DNA from: Altibacter sp. HG106
GTDB lineage: Bacteria; Bacteroidota; Bacteroidia; Flavobacteriales; Flavobacteriaceae
Assembly (NCBI RefSeq): GCF_028561755.1
Contig: NZ_JAQQTD010000005.1
Coordinates: 310,001-374,000, forward strand
Reading direction: 5' to 3'
DNA: 64,000 nucleotides
In this document: in pieces, positions 1 through 8,834 of the stretch
Layout of the letters: each line of letters starts with the position of its first letter
Position numbering within the stretch: the stretch's first letter is position 1
Program-made: the position numbers and the translations under genes
Notes under the pieces: generated by a model
Databases searched by the model: none
The model's input: only the letters and a program-made list of their open reading frames with translations
Told to the model about the DNA's origin: nothing

Positions 1-849
1 AGCGGAACTTCTTCTATTGTGCAATTTGATGCATGGAACTGGGAAGATGCTGCGATAAAGACAGACGATGGTATCCACCTACATTGGCCGAATACCTTCA
101 GACGTGGACGCTGGTGGGTTGGCGAACCTCGAGGTTGGCAGCCTAACAAAGACTATCAAGAAGACGTGACATCGGTTCGACAGTTTTTGCTCAATGCAAA
201 AGCCTACGGCGATGGAAATGCTTCCGAAGCGAATAACGAATCGTTTAAAGCAACTCAGGGTGTTTTCGACGGCAGTAAAAAAGTATTTGTGTATGCACAC
301 GGAGAAAAGGAAATGATCGATGCCGTAACGGCACTTAAAGAAAGTGGTGTTCAAGACGTCGTTGTGGTAGGTGGCTATGAAGCCCATAAAATCATTCCGT
401 TTTTGAAAAAGAACTCCATTCCGGTACTGGTTCGGGAGCCCCATTCGCTTCCGTATCGCGAAGATGACGATTACGATCATTCTTATAAACTTCCGAAGCT
501 CCTGGCAGAGGGAGGCGTATTAGTGGGTATTCAGAACGAGGACATGGCTAATTTCCAGACACGGAATATGGCCTTCTATGCCGGTCATGTGGCGGGACAG
601 GGACTTGAAAAGGAAGAGGCCTTGAAGCTCATCACTTCAAATAGTGCGAAGATCTTAGGGATCGACGATCGTTACGGAACCTTAGAAACGGGTAAAAGTG
701 CCACACTCTTCGTAAGTGAAGGCGATGCGCTCGACATGCGTACCAACAAACTTACCCATGCCTTTATCGATGGGCGTGAAATTTCGCTAGAGACACACCA
801 AACCGAACTCTGGAAGCGCTACATGGATAAATACGAACGGGAACAATAA
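1..849 (+). CDS. Amidohydrolase family protein, C-terminal part (cut by window edge)
   Basis: This is the last part of an imidazolonepropionase-like amidohydrolase. The frame is open to the first base of the window, so a GTG at position 19 is an internal codon and not a start. The residues before it (SGTSSIV) fit the usual run into the conserved W-rich stretch of this flavobacterial family. The visible part has the alternating beta/alpha pattern of the end of a metal-dependent TIM barrel, then the closing composite beta domain (YGTLETGKSATLFV) that ends most amidohydrolases. These enzymes are usually exported and hydrolyse C-N bonds in cyclic or peptide-like substrates; the substrate here is unknown. 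The metal-binding HxH motif would lie upstream of the window. A hairpin terminator follows directly. Confidence 0.85.
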   Translation, partial: SGTSSIVQFDAWNWEDAAIKTDDGIHLHWPNTFRRGRWWVGEPRGWQPNKDYQEDVTSVRQFLLNAKAYGDGNASEANNESFKATQGVFDGSKKVFVYAHGEKEMIDAVTALKESGVQDVVVVGGYEAHKIIPFLKKNSIPVLVREPHSLPYREDDDYDHSYKLPKLLAEGGVLVGIQNEDMANFQTRNMAFYAGHVAGQGLEKEEALKLITSNSAKILGIDDRYGTLETGKSATLFVSEGDALDMRTNKLTHAFIDGREISLETHQTELWKRYMDKYEREQ

Positions 850-853
850 TCAG

Positions 854-879
854 AAAGCGGGCCAAGGCCCGCTTTTTTT
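854..879 (+). terminator. Rho-independent terminator after the amidohydrolase
   Basis: A perfect inverted repeat (AGCGGGCC, loop AA, GGCCCGCT) is followed by a run of seven T. It ends the forward gene. Its T-run overlaps the TAA stop of the reverse gene that converges on it. Confidence 0.85.
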
Positions 880-1624
880 ATGGGGTTTGGAAACCAACTT
901 CAATGTGGGTGTTTTCTATGGTTGAAAGTAATTGAAGAGAATCTTCCTGAAACCAATCGTCTAGTTCATGTAACGATACCTCTACCGTTTCGGGTTTGAA
1001 ATTGCGATAATCTACAAATCGAATGCCGTTTATGACGCGAGGGTTATAGGCTTCACGAAAACGAATTCCGCCGCCATCGGTCGCATATGAATAGGCTAAG
1101 TAGTCCACGGTATACTCCTGCGCATGGATCCAGTAGACAAACTCATCTTCAAAATCGGTACCGCCGCCTTCCTGCTTGAACGTCACTTGTATTTCATAAT
1201 AGGGCTGATTGAAAATGGTATCTCTTCCTAACACTTTCTTCTGAACCGCTGGATCATTGAGTCCGAATGGAAGCTGTGTAAAGTAATGTACCGAATTCAC
1301 GCTATTACCGTACAAGGTCTTCAAAGAGTCTGAAAGGTGGACCACCGTATCATTACGCTTTCTTATAAACCCATTATTATCCAAAACATCAACGATAGAG
1401 CCGGTGCTATCCACAAAGCGACGTTCCAATCGATATGCACCCGCCTGGCGTTTGCTTGTATACTGTTTCCCCCGAAATTCAAATGAAATCTCTGCGTGCT
1501 CACATCGGCCGGAACAGGCATTCGCAATGGCCTTATCTATAATTTGCCGCGCGGTTTCAGGCGTCTTTGGTTGGCACCCTGTTAAGATGATTCCTACACT
1601 GAGGAGAACAAACTTCCAGTTCAT
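878..1624 (-). CDS. DUF6503 family lipoprotein
   Basis: A 248-residue protein with a lipoprotein signal: short charged start, hydrophobic core and lipobox LTGC with the acylated cysteine at about residue 16. It should therefore be anchored in the envelope. The body matches my memory of flavobacterial DUF6503 proteins: QIIDKAI near the N-terminus, FEFRGKQY, then GGGTDFEDEFVYW and YSYATDGGGIRFREAYNPR in the central part. No catalytic function is known for the family. An extra CSGRC pair near residues 37-41 could form a disulfide. It stands alone and converges on the amidohydrolase. A TACATTTG box at 1641-1648 on the same strand could drive it. Confidence 0.8.
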   Translation of the reverse strand: MNWKFVLLSVGIILTGCQPKTPETARQIIDKAIANACSGRCEHAEISFEFRGKQYTSKRQAGAYRLERRFVDSTGSIVDVLDNNGFIRKRNDTVVHLSDSLKTLYGNSVNSVHYFTQLPFGLNDPAVQKKVLGRDTIFNQPYYEIQVTFKQEGGGTDFEDEFVYWIHAQEYTVDYLAYSYATDGGGIRFREAYNPRVINGIRFVDYRNFKPETVEVSLHELDDWFQEDSLQLLSTIENTHIEVGFQTP

Positions 1625-1640
1625 ACGAGTATCTTTGTAA

Positions 1641-1648
1641 CAAATGTA
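1641..1648 (-). promoter_or_regulatory. Possible -7 element of the DUF6503 gene
   Basis: Read on the reverse strand this is TACATTTG, an exact match to the Bacteroidota -7 consensus TAnnTTTG, 16 bases before the ATG. No TTG was found at the expected -33 position, so only half of the promoter is supported. Confidence 0.35.
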
Positions 1649-1692
1649 GCCAATGGGTCACAGATGGCTATAGAACCTTACACCTTTTCAGA

Positions 1693-2661
1693 ATGAAAAA
1701 TTATATCACACTTATTGTGTTGCTACTTCTGGCAGTTACTTCGGTAGCGCAAACTGAATCGTACGTGGCGATGCTCAACGTCTTTCAAAAGCATTTTAAT
1801 GGCCAGAAAGGGGCCACCATCTACCAAATGATGAATCCCCAAATGCAACAGGCATTAAGTGAAGAACAAGTGATCAGTATCGTAAAGATGCTGAACTATA
1901 ATCTAGGTACGATGGAATCTTTTGAGTATGTAGAAAAAAAAGGGCGTACCGAGATTTATGAGGGCCGTTTCAAAGAAGGAAACCAATACATAGCCATTTC
2001 GCTGGATGAGGAAGGGATGCTCAGTGGACTCCGGTTTTTACCCGTTCCGGAAGCTGAAAAAAAGGCGACCATGGATCGCAACGTCACTCCCCTTGCCCTT
2101 CCCTTCAAAGGTACCTGGTTTACCTTCTGGGGTGGAGATACAAAAGAACAGAACTACCACGTAGTCTCCCAACCACAGAAACATGCCTTCGATTTCCTGA
2201 TCATCGGACAGTACAATCGCACCTATCGACGAAGCGGTACCCGCAATGAAGACTATTACGCCTTCGGAAAACCTATCTACGCGGTCTGCGATGCAACTGT
2301 TTTTAGGGTTGAAACAGGAATACCCGATAACAAACCGGGAACGATGAATGCCGCCCAACCGCTAGGAAATAGTGTGGTTCTTAAAACCGAAGCAAACGAA
2401 TATATTGTCTATGCGCATTTCGAAGAAGGTACTGTGAAGGTTGTAGAGGGACAACAAGTAACCAAAGGGCAGTTACTCGGAAGATGCGGTAATTCAGGGA
2501 ATTCTTCAGAACCCCATTTACATCTGCACATTCAAGACGGCCCGAACATGATGACCTCTGTTGGCGTCAAATGCTATTTTGAATCCCTGCTCGTCAATGG
2601 AACGCAAAAAACGGATTATTCACCGGTACGGCTCGACGTCATTGCCCCAGTAGAAAATTAA
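1693..2661 (+). CDS. Exported M23 family metallopeptidase with an N-terminal DUF3887-like domain
   Basis: A 322-residue exported protein with a signal peptide (residues 1-19, cut after VAQ). Residues about 25-118 form a small alpha+beta domain that resembles the NTF2-like DUF3887 domain. Residues about 135-310 are a LytM/M23 zinc peptidase domain. The metal and catalytic residues are visible: H164 and D167 in QKHAFDF, H242 in YAHF, and H275/H277 in PHLHLH. M23 enzymes cut peptide cross-links in peptidoglycan, so a periplasmic wall-remodelling or regulatory role is likely. Its own substrate is not known. It starts a co-directional run with smpB and the DUF5686 gene but has a separate gap to each side. 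Confidence 0.85.
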   Translation: MKNYITLIVLLLLAVTSVAQTESYVAMLNVFQKHFNGQKGATIYQMMNPQMQQALSEEQVISIVKMLNYNLGTMESFEYVEKKGRTEIYEGRFKEGNQYIAISLDEEGMLSGLRFLPVPEAEKKATMDRNVTPLALPFKGTWFTFWGGDTKEQNYHVVSQPQKHAFDFLIIGQYNRTYRRSGTRNEDYYAFGKPIYAVCDATVFRVETGIPDNKPGTMNAAQPLGNSVVLKTEANEYIVYAHFEEGTVKVVEGQQVTKGQLLGRCGNSGNSSEPHLHLHIQDGPNMMTSVGVKCYFESLLVNGTQKTDYSPVRLDVIAPVEN

Positions 2662-2702
2662 GATGCGTACTACTTTTCTTCGTGAAACCTTCTTAAAATG
2701 GC

Positions 2703-2710
2703 TATTTTTG
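2703..2710 (+). promoter_or_regulatory. Putative -7 promoter element of smpB
   Basis: TATTTTTG matches the Bacteroidota -7 consensus TAnnTTTG and ends only 7 bases before the smpB ATG at 2718. No clear TTG lies 19 bases upstream. If it is used, the transcript would have a leader of only a few bases. Confidence 0.45.
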
Positions 2711-2717
2711 TGTGATT

Positions 2718-3185
2718 ATGGCGCAAACAGGAAACGTATCAATTAAAAACCGTAAAGCGAAGTTCCAGTACGAACTCATGGACACTTATGTGGCGGGGAT
2801 TGTACTGCAGGGAACAGAGATCAAAGCGATTCGCGAAGGAAAAGCTTCGATTGCTGAAAGTTTTTGTGAGTTTAATAGCAAAGGCGAACTGTTCGTAATC
2901 AATATGACGGTTCAGGAATATTCGCACGCTACTCACTTTAATCACAACCCCAAAAGTGAGCGGAAGTTATTGCTGAATAAGAGCGAATTAAAAAAATTAT
3001 ATAAAGAGGTAAAAAATAGTGGACTTACCATCATTCCGCTGCTGCTATTTACGAACGACCGGGGACTGGCAAAATTGAAGATCGCGCTCGCCAAAGGAAA
3101 GAAACAATTTGACAAGCGGGAGAGCATTAAAGATCGCGACAGTAAACGCCGACTCAGTCGGATCAAAAAGTCCTTCAACAATTAA
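2718..3185 (+). CDS. smpB: SsrA-binding protein SmpB
   Basis: A 155-residue protein that binds tmRNA and brings it to stalled ribosomes for trans-translation. Recognised by the N-terminal stretch with IKNRKAKFQYEL, the core QGTEIKAIREGKASI, LFVINM and HxFNHNPKSERKLLL, and by the basic C-terminal tail (KKQFDKRESIKDRDSKRRLSR) that enters the ribosomal A site. The length is normal. A GTG two codons upstream at 2712 is also in frame, but the ATG at 2718 gives the usual MAQTGNVSIKN start. The tmRNA gene itself is not in this window. Its stop codon ends one base before the next open frame. Confidence 0.97.
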   Translation: MAQTGNVSIKNRKAKFQYELMDTYVAGIVLQGTEIKAIREGKASIAESFCEFNSKGELFVINMTVQEYSHATHFNHNPKSERKLLLNKSELKKLYKEVKNSGLTIIPLLLFTNDRGLAKLKIALAKGKKQFDKRESIKDRDSKRRLSRIKKSFNN

Positions 3186-3245
3186 ATGCTAAAGTTTTGT
3201 AAATCGGGCACGGGTTCCAGCGCCTTTTCTATTTCTTTGAACATC

Positions 3246-5735
3246 ATGACTATATTTCTACGAAGCATTTTCGTATGCCTTGCGTTTATAGCAAGTTTTA
3301 GTGTTTCCGCGCAAATTGTTGGAAAAGTAACCGACGCAAAAGGCAATTCACTTCCTTATGTGAATATTTATTTGGAAGGAAGCTATCAAGGCACCACTTC
3401 AAACGAAGAAGGAAATTATGAGCTCACGCTTTCCAAACAGAGTAGCTATACCATCTCATTCCAGTATTTGGGCTACAAAAAATTATCGAAGACCATCCAG
3501 CCAAAACAGTTTCCGTTTGTGTTAAATGTAATGCTCGAAGAAGAATCCATCAGTTTAGACGAAGTGATCCTTAGCAATACTGAAGACCCCGCCTATCGCA
3601 TCATTCGTGAAACCATCGCTCAACGGAGAGAAAATCTGGCGAAGATTTCTGAGTTTACTGCGGATTTCTACTCACGCGGACTCTGGCACGTGGAGAATAT
3701 TCCGGAACGGGTTATGGGACAGGAAGTGGGTGATTTCAATGGGGCCTTAGATTCTACCCGTAGTGGGATTGTATACCTTTCAGAAACCATTTCAGAAATT
3801 GCCTATCAGCATCCTAACGAATTCAAAGAAACCATCATAGCGAGCAAAGTGAGTGGGGATGACAACGGCTTTAGCTTTAACAGCGCCCAAGAGGCCAATT
3901 TTTCGTTCTACGAGAACTCCATTGAACTCTATAGCGCTATGGTATCGCCTATCGCCAATAATGCGCTGAACTACTATGAGTATCAGCTGGACGGCGTGTT
4001 CTACGAAGGAAACAAAATGATCAATAAGATCAAGGTCATCCCAAAACGCCCTAAAGACCGGGTGTTTAATGGCTATGTGTACATTGTAGAAGATGATTGG
4101 CAGCTCTACGGCCTCGAACTCGCTACCAATGGGCAAGCCATCCAAGTGCCTATGGTGGAAGATTTGGTGTTTAAGCAGAATTTTAAATACGACGAAACAC
4201 ATGATTTTTGGGTGAAAATTTCGCAATCTATCGACTTCGGTTTCGGCTTTCTAGGGGTTGATGGCGACGGAAGGTTTATCGCGGTATACAGCAATTACGA
4301 TTTTGAACCTCAATTTGAAAAACGTTCGTTTACCAATGAAGTGCTATCTTTTAAACCGGAAGCTAATAAAAAAGACAGTCTGTTTTGGAAAGGATCGCGC
4401 CCCGTGCCGCTTACCGATGAAGAACTCAATGACTACATCCGGAAAGATAGTATTCAGACCTTACGAAATTCGAAGCCATACTTAGATTCTATTGATCGTA
4501 AAAACAACAAACCGGGAATTCTCAGTTTGTTGACCGGTTACTCGTTTAAAAATAGTTTTGAAAAATGGAGTCTCAATTATGACGGCCCCCTTTCGGAAAC
4601 ACGTTTTAATACGGTTCAAGGATGGAATAGCAAGGCAGGCGTTTCCTATTATAAATGGTATGACGACAACCAGACAAACTGGTTTCGAGTGGGCGTGAAT
4701 GCTGCCTACGGAATCGCAGAAGATCGCGTACGCTTTACGGCTAGTGTATCCCGAATGTTCAACTTGAGAGACCGCTTGCGGTTTTCCCTTTCGGGTGGAA
4801 GTGAACTCACACAATTCAATCCCAGTGAACCTATCTCTCCCTTAATCAATAGTGTGTCTACCCTTTTTTTTGAACGGAATTACATGAAGCTATACGAGCG
4901 AAATTATGCACAACTCAACTACAGTCAGGAAGTGGTGAATGGACTGCATCTCTATGCGCAAGTAGCCTATGAAAATCGACAAGCAGTATTCAATAATACC
5001 GGCTATACCATCTTTCCGCAAGACGACGTTCAATATACCTCTAATAATCCACAGCTTCCGTTGAATGAAGGAATTCCGGGAGTTATAGACCACAACATAG
5101 TAAAAACACAGCTTTCCGCACGGATCAATTTTGGGCAGAAATATTTCAGCAATCCTGAAATGAAATTTAATATCGGAAACGAAAAATATCCGGAACTCAT
5201 TGTTACCTTCGAGAATGGCACCAGTACCAATCGGTCTAATTACGATTTTAGTCAGCTGCGCGCCTCTTTGTATCAGAGCATCGGACTCGGAAACAAAGGT
5301 CAGTTTTATTATCGCTTAAAAGGAGGCACCTTCTTTAATGGAGACGGCATTTCCTTCATCGATTATCAACATTTTAATGGCAATCAAACGCGGGTAGGTA
5401 CCTCGATAAATTACACCAATAATTTCAACCTGCTCCCCTATTACGACCTAAGCACCAATTCACACTATTTTGAAGGTCATCTGGAGCATGATTTCCGCGG
5501 TTGGATTCTCGGAAAGATTCCGGGCATCAATCAATTGAACTTTAATCTCATTGCCGGAGCACACGTCTTATCAATCGATTCAAAAAAACCGTATACCGAG
5601 TTTTCCATTGGTATCGATAATCTGGGGATCGGGAAATTTCGGTTGCTTCGGTTAGATTATGTACGTTCCTATTACAACGGTGTTGGCGATGGCGCGTTTA
5701 TCTTCGGACTCAAGTTTTTAGACCTACTCGACTAA
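3246..5735 (+). CDS. DUF5686 / carboxypeptidase-regulatory-like outer membrane protein
   Basis: An 829-residue exported protein. The signal peptide is residues 1-22 (ends SVSAQ). A carboxypeptidase-regulatory-like beta-sandwich follows at about residues 23-105 (GKVTDAKG, YVNIYLEG, TSNEEGNYEL), as in TonB-linked receptors. The rest matches DUF5686: a mixed region around residues 120-400, then a long stretch rich in aromatic residues and alternating strands that ends in LKFLDLLD, typical of an outer membrane barrel. There is no TonB plug, so this is not a classic TonB receptor. I chose the ATG at 3246 because it opens the signal peptide directly; the frame extends upstream to 3186 without adding sensible sequence. 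The role of DUF5686 proteins is not known. Confidence 0.85.
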   Translation: MTIFLRSIFVCLAFIASFSVSAQIVGKVTDAKGNSLPYVNIYLEGSYQGTTSNEEGNYELTLSKQSSYTISFQYLGYKKLSKTIQPKQFPFVLNVMLEEESISLDEVILSNTEDPAYRIIRETIAQRRENLAKISEFTADFYSRGLWHVENIPERVMGQEVGDFNGALDSTRSGIVYLSETISEIAYQHPNEFKETIIASKVSGDDNGFSFNSAQEANFSFYENSIELYSAMVSPIANNALNYYEYQLDGVFYEGNKMINKIKVIPKRPKDRVFNGYVYIVEDDWQLYGLELATNGQAIQVPMVEDLVFKQNFKYDETHDFWVKISQSIDFGFGFLGVDGDGRFIAVYSNYDFEPQFEKRSFTNEVLSFKPEANKKDSLFWKGSRPVPLTDEELNDYIRKDSIQTLRNSKPYLDSIDRKNNKPGILSLLTGYSFKNSFEKWSLNYDGPLSETRFNTVQGWNSKAGVSYYKWYDDNQTNWFRVGVNAAYGIAEDRVRFTASVSRMFNLRDRLRFSLSGGSELTQFNPSEPISPLINSVSTLFFERNYMKLYERNYAQLNYSQEVVNGLHLYAQVAYENRQAVFNNTGYTIFPQDDVQYTSNNPQLPLNEGIPGVIDHNIVKTQLSARINFGQKYFSNPEMKFNIGNEKYPELIVTFENGTSTNRSNYDFSQLRASLYQSIGLGNKGQFYYRLKGGTFFNGDGISFIDYQHFNGNQTRVGTSINYTNNFNLLPYYDLSTNSHYFEGHLEHDFRGWILGKIPGINQLNFNLIAGAHVLSIDSKKPYTEFSIGIDNLGIGKFRLLRLDYVRSYYNGVGDGAFIFGLKFLDLLD

Positions 5736-5779
5736 CACGCAACCGTTTGAGCATTCTAGCATCTTAAAAATAAAACGAT

Positions 5780-6196
5780 ATGAACCTCGGCTACGTTCTT
5801 TTATATCTCTGGGTGGGGCTCAATATTTCATCATGTAATAATAATGACAATATTGCACAAGATGACACAACTTCTTTTACGCTACGCTTGAAAACCAATC
5901 CCTTTGGCGGAGCTAGTACCGAATACCCTTCAGAAGCGATCATTTGGAAGATAAATTTTGACAAGCAACGAATTGAAGTAATCCTAAAAGATGACAGCAC
6001 CCCGGTTTATCTCGAGCAAGGAACCTATTCGTATCAACTCATTGATCATCCTTGCAATTATGGTGAGAATCAATTTCTTCGGGTCGACAATCAGGATATC
6101 GGACTGATGATCTTAGATGATCTGGCCTCTGGAACTTTGATTATTACCGGCGAATGTTATGACGGCGACCGCCTTACCTTCCAGAAAATAGAATAG
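5780..6196 (+). CDS. Hypothetical lipoprotein
   Basis: A 138-residue protein I do not recognise. It has a short hydrophobic start and a lipobox-like ISSC, so the mature protein would begin at the cysteine near residue 19, followed by an Asn/Asp-rich linker (NNNDNIAQDD). The rest looks like a small beta domain, with strands around FTLRLKTNP, AIIWKINF, RIEVIL and GTLIITGECYDGDRLTF. It lies 44 bases after the DUF5686 gene and may be co-transcribed. It ends 3 bases before the convergent pcm stop, with no terminator between them. Confidence 0.7.
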   Translation: MNLGYVLLYLWVGLNISSCNNNDNIAQDDTTSFTLRLKTNPFGGASTEYPSEAIIWKINFDKQRIEVILKDDSTPVYLEQGTYSYQLIDHPCNYGENQFLRVDNQDIGLMILDDLASGTLIITGECYDGDRLTFQKIE

Positions 6197-6199
6197 GAA

Positions 6200-6841
6200 T
6201 TAGTTCTTATCTTCCAACATAGGCACAAAACGGTATTCGCCAAATTCTTCTTTTTCGAAAGAAGTAGCATCCGTTCTCGTGAAAACGGTCATGATCTGTA
6301 CCCCTTCCCCCACAGGAATGACGAGTCGGGCACCAATTTTCAATTGTGCGAGTAAGTCTTTAGGAACATGCGGTGCACCAGCAGTTACAATAATACCATC
6401 GAAAGGCGCATCGTCGGGCAGGCCTTTATAGCCGTCACCAAATACCAGTTTTTTGGGACGATACCCCAACCTGGGTAAAAACCGTTGTGCTTTTTTGAAT
6501 AATTCGTTTTGTCGTTCAATAGAATAGACCTGTACGCCCATGGCTAGTAAAATAGCGCATTGGTACCCACTTCCGGTACCAATTTCCAAGACGGTATCGC
6601 CAGCGCTTACCTTCAGCAATTCGGTTTGTCGGGCCACTGTATAGGGCTGTGAAATGGTTTGATTGGCACCAATGGGAAAGGCCTTATCGACATAGGCGTG
6701 ATCTATAAAACCGGAATCCATAAACAAATGCCTGGGCACCTCATTGAACGCCTCCAACACTCGAGAGTCGGCAATACCCTTGTCTTTTAAAGTGGCCACC
6801 AAACGGTTGCGCATGCCCTTGTGAGTGTAGGTATCCTTCAT
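6200..6841 (-). CDS. pcm: Protein-L-isoaspartate O-methyltransferase
   Basis: A 213-residue SAM-dependent methyltransferase that repairs isoaspartyl residues in aged proteins. Visible motifs are the entry helix (RNRLVATLKDKGI), FMDSGFIDHAYVDKAFPIGANQTISQP, the SAM-binding VLEIGTGSGYQCAIL, and FDGIIVTAGAPHVP followed by LVIPVGEG. The length is normal for the cytosolic enzyme. The frame runs 12 codons further upstream, but the ATG at 6841 gives a start close to known family members. It is divergent from the Gfo/Idh gene at 6967. A possible promoter lies just in front, with its -7 box 5 bases from the ATG. Confidence 0.95.
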   Translation of the reverse strand: MKDTYTHKGMRNRLVATLKDKGIADSRVLEAFNEVPRHLFMDSGFIDHAYVDKAFPIGANQTISQPYTVARQTELLKVSAGDTVLEIGTGSGYQCAILLAMGVQVYSIERQNELFKKAQRFLPRLGYRPKKLVFGDGYKGLPDDAPFDGIIVTAGAPHVPKDLLAQLKIGARLVIPVGEGVQIMTVFTRTDATSFEKEEFGEYRFVPMLEDKN

Positions 6842-6846
6842 GACTA

Positions 6847-6878
6847 CAAATATGAAAAACCATGGGGCAATACGCAAA
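6847..6878 (-). promoter_or_regulatory. Putative promoter of pcm
   Basis: On the reverse strand TTTG (6878-6875), a 20-base spacer and CATATTTG (6854-6847) resemble the Bacteroidota promoter, with one mismatch in the -7 box. The box ends 5 bases before the ATG at 6841, so a transcript from it would be almost leaderless. Confidence 0.4.
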
Positions 6879-6920
6879 TATGCGTCGAAAAAAGATGCCG
6901 AATTGACCCCATACGGTTCC

Positions 6921-6950
6921 TTCGAGTTACACGAAAAACCGTTACCTTTG
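6921..6950 (+). promoter_or_regulatory. Putative promoter of the Gfo/Idh operon
   Basis: TTC (6921-6923), a 19-base spacer and an exact -7 box TACCTTTG (6943-6950) fit the Bacteroidota promoter with one mismatch at -33. The ATG of the first gene follows 16 bases later. Confidence 0.55.
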
Positions 6951-6966
6951 TGAAAAACACGAAAGT

Positions 6967-7935
6967 ATGCTAAAAGCAGGCGTTTTGGGGGCTGGACACC
7001 TCGGAAAAATTCACTTGAAGCTCCTACAGCAATCGTCCCGTTACGAGCTCATAGGATTCTTTGATGCCGATACAAAAGCTGCAAGAAAAATTGAAAAGGA
7101 ATTGGGGTATCAAAGTTTTCCTTCCATGGAAGCGCTTATTGATGCCTGCGATATGATCGATGTGGTAACTCCAACGGTATACCACTTCGAATGTGCCCAA
7201 AAAGTGATTCAGGCCGGGAAACACCTATTTATTGAAAAACCGATTACACAAACCGTGGACGAGGCGCAACAGTTGTTGGCCCTGGTTGAAGAACACGGAG
7301 TGAAGGGGCAGGTGGGGCACGTAGAGCGTTTTAATCCGGCCTTTCGCGCTGTGCATCACATGATCGATAACCCTATGTTCATCGAAGCCCATCGCTTGGC
7401 AGAATTTAATCCGCGTGGTACCGATGTTTCGGTGGTACTCGACCTGATGATCCACGACATCGATGCCATTCTCAGTGTGGTTGATTCCGAAGTAAAACAA
7501 ATTAGTGCCAGTGGCGTGTCTGTCATCTCTGAAACACCCGACATTGCCAATGCTCGCATTGAATTTGAGAACGGCTGTGTGGCAAACCTTACAGCGAGTC
7601 GGATTTCCATGAAGAAAATGCGAAAAGCGCGCTTTTTTCAGCGAGATGCGTACATTTCGGTAGACTTTCTAGACAAGAAGGTGGAAGTGGTTAAAATGAA
7701 AGACGCGCCTAAAAAACCAGATGACTTTGCGATGGTGCTCACAAATGCCGAAGGCGTAAAAAAACAGATCTATTTCGACAATCCCACGATTCATCCTAAC
7801 AATGCCATTCTAGATGAATTGAACGCTTTTGCCGAAGCCATCGAAAACAATACTACTCCTGTGGTCACACTAGCACAGGGAACTCAGGCGCTCACCGTCG
7901 CCATGCAAATTATTGAACATTTTAAAACCTTATAA
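6967..7935 (+). CDS. Gfo/Idh/MocA family oxidoreductase
   Basis: A 322-residue cytosolic NAD(P)-dependent oxidoreductase. The N-terminal Rossmann fold shows GVLGAGHLGKIH, and the family signature FIEKPIT is at about residues 93-99. GHVERFNPAF and LDLMIHDIDAIL belong to the C-terminal substrate domain, with H159-D161 a likely part of the active site. The substrate cannot be told from sequence. It heads a forward run: the next gene begins 3 bases after its stop, which suggests co-transcription with the hydroxyacyl-CoA dehydrogenase. Confidence 0.9.
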   Translation: MLKAGVLGAGHLGKIHLKLLQQSSRYELIGFFDADTKAARKIEKELGYQSFPSMEALIDACDMIDVVTPTVYHFECAQKVIQAGKHLFIEKPITQTVDEAQQLLALVEEHGVKGQVGHVERFNPAFRAVHHMIDNPMFIEAHRLAEFNPRGTDVSVVLDLMIHDIDAILSVVDSEVKQISASGVSVISETPDIANARIEFENGCVANLTASRISMKKMRKARFFQRDAYISVDFLDKKVEVVKMKDAPKKPDDFAMVLTNAEGVKKQIYFDNPTIHPNNAILDELNAFAEAIENNTTPVVTLAQGTQALTVAMQIIEHFKTL

Positions 7936-7938
7936 CTA

Positions 7939-8826
7939 ATGAAACAGGTAGCTGTTATTGGTGCAGGGACCATGGGAAATGGAATTGCCCATACCTTTGC
8001 GCAATTCAATTATAACGTTCGACTTATTGATATCTCACAAGATGCCTTGGATCGCGGGCTTGCCACCATTGGTAAGAACCTCGACCGAATGGTCGCCAAG
8101 GAAAAAATTTCGGAAGACGACAAACAACAAACCCTCGACAACCTGAGCACCTATACGTCCTTAGAGGCGGGTGTCAAAGGAGCAGAATTGGTTGTGGAAG
8201 CCGCCACTGAAAATTTAGAACTAAAACTGAAGATCTTTAAGGAATTAGATTCGCTTTGTTCCGAAGAAACCATCCTTGCGAGCAACACCTCCTCTATCTC
8301 AATTACGCAGATCGCTGCGGTGACTTCTCGGCCTGAAAAGGTGATTGGTATGCACTTTATGAATCCTGTACCCATCATGAAATTAGTAGAGGTCATTAAG
8401 GGATATAGTACCAGCGACGAAACGTACCAAGCGGTAGCTACGCTTTCCGAAAAGCTCAACAAAGTACCGGTGGAGGTAAACGACTACCCGGGCTTTGTGG
8501 CGAATCGAATTTTGATGCCTATGATCAACGAGGCGATCGAAACACTGTACAATGGCGTGGCCGGTGTACAAGAAATCGATACCGTAATGAAACTGGGGAT
8601 GGCACATCCTATGGGGCCCTTGCAATTAGCTGATTTTATTGGGCTAGATGTCTGCCTCTCCATTCTGAAGGTAATGCACGACGGCTTTAAGAACCCAAAA
8701 TACGCTCCTTGTCCGCTGCTAGTCAATATGGTCATGGCAGGTAAACTAGGCGTAAAAAGTGGCGAAGGCTTTTATGACTATTCTGAAAGCCGGAAAGCCG
8801 AACAGGTTGCCGCAATGTTTAAATAA
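7939..8826 (+). CDS. 3-hydroxybutyryl-CoA dehydrogenase
   Basis: A 295-residue enzyme that oxidises 3-hydroxyacyl-CoA to 3-ketoacyl-CoA with NAD. The N-terminal NAD site is VIGAGTMGNGIAHTFAQF. The catalytic histidine lies in IGMHFMNPVP, and the helical C-terminal domain contains NDYPGFVANRILMPMINEA and the terminal GVKSGEGFYDY. The length is that of single-domain dehydrogenases rather than fused FadB-type proteins. No thiolase or crotonase gene is nearby, so it may act in short-chain fatty acid or amino acid breakdown with partners encoded elsewhere. It is tightly spaced with both neighbours. Confidence 0.93.
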   Translation: MKQVAVIGAGTMGNGIAHTFAQFNYNVRLIDISQDALDRGLATIGKNLDRMVAKEKISEDDKQQTLDNLSTYTSLEAGVKGAELVVEAATENLELKLKIFKELDSLCSEETILASNTSSISITQIAAVTSRPEKVIGMHFMNPVPIMKLVEVIKGYSTSDETYQAVATLSEKLNKVPVEVNDYPGFVANRILMPMINEAIETLYNGVAGVQEIDTVMKLGMAHPMGPLQLADFIGLDVCLSILKVMHDGFKNPKYAPCPLLVNMVMAGKLGVKSGEGFYDYSESRKAEQVAAMFK

Positions 8827-8834
8827 GTCCAGAC

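Noticed and set aside
3186-3245. Longer N-terminus for the DUF5686 protein
   Set aside because: The upstream extension starts directly after the smpB stop and would place a polar stretch before the signal peptide.
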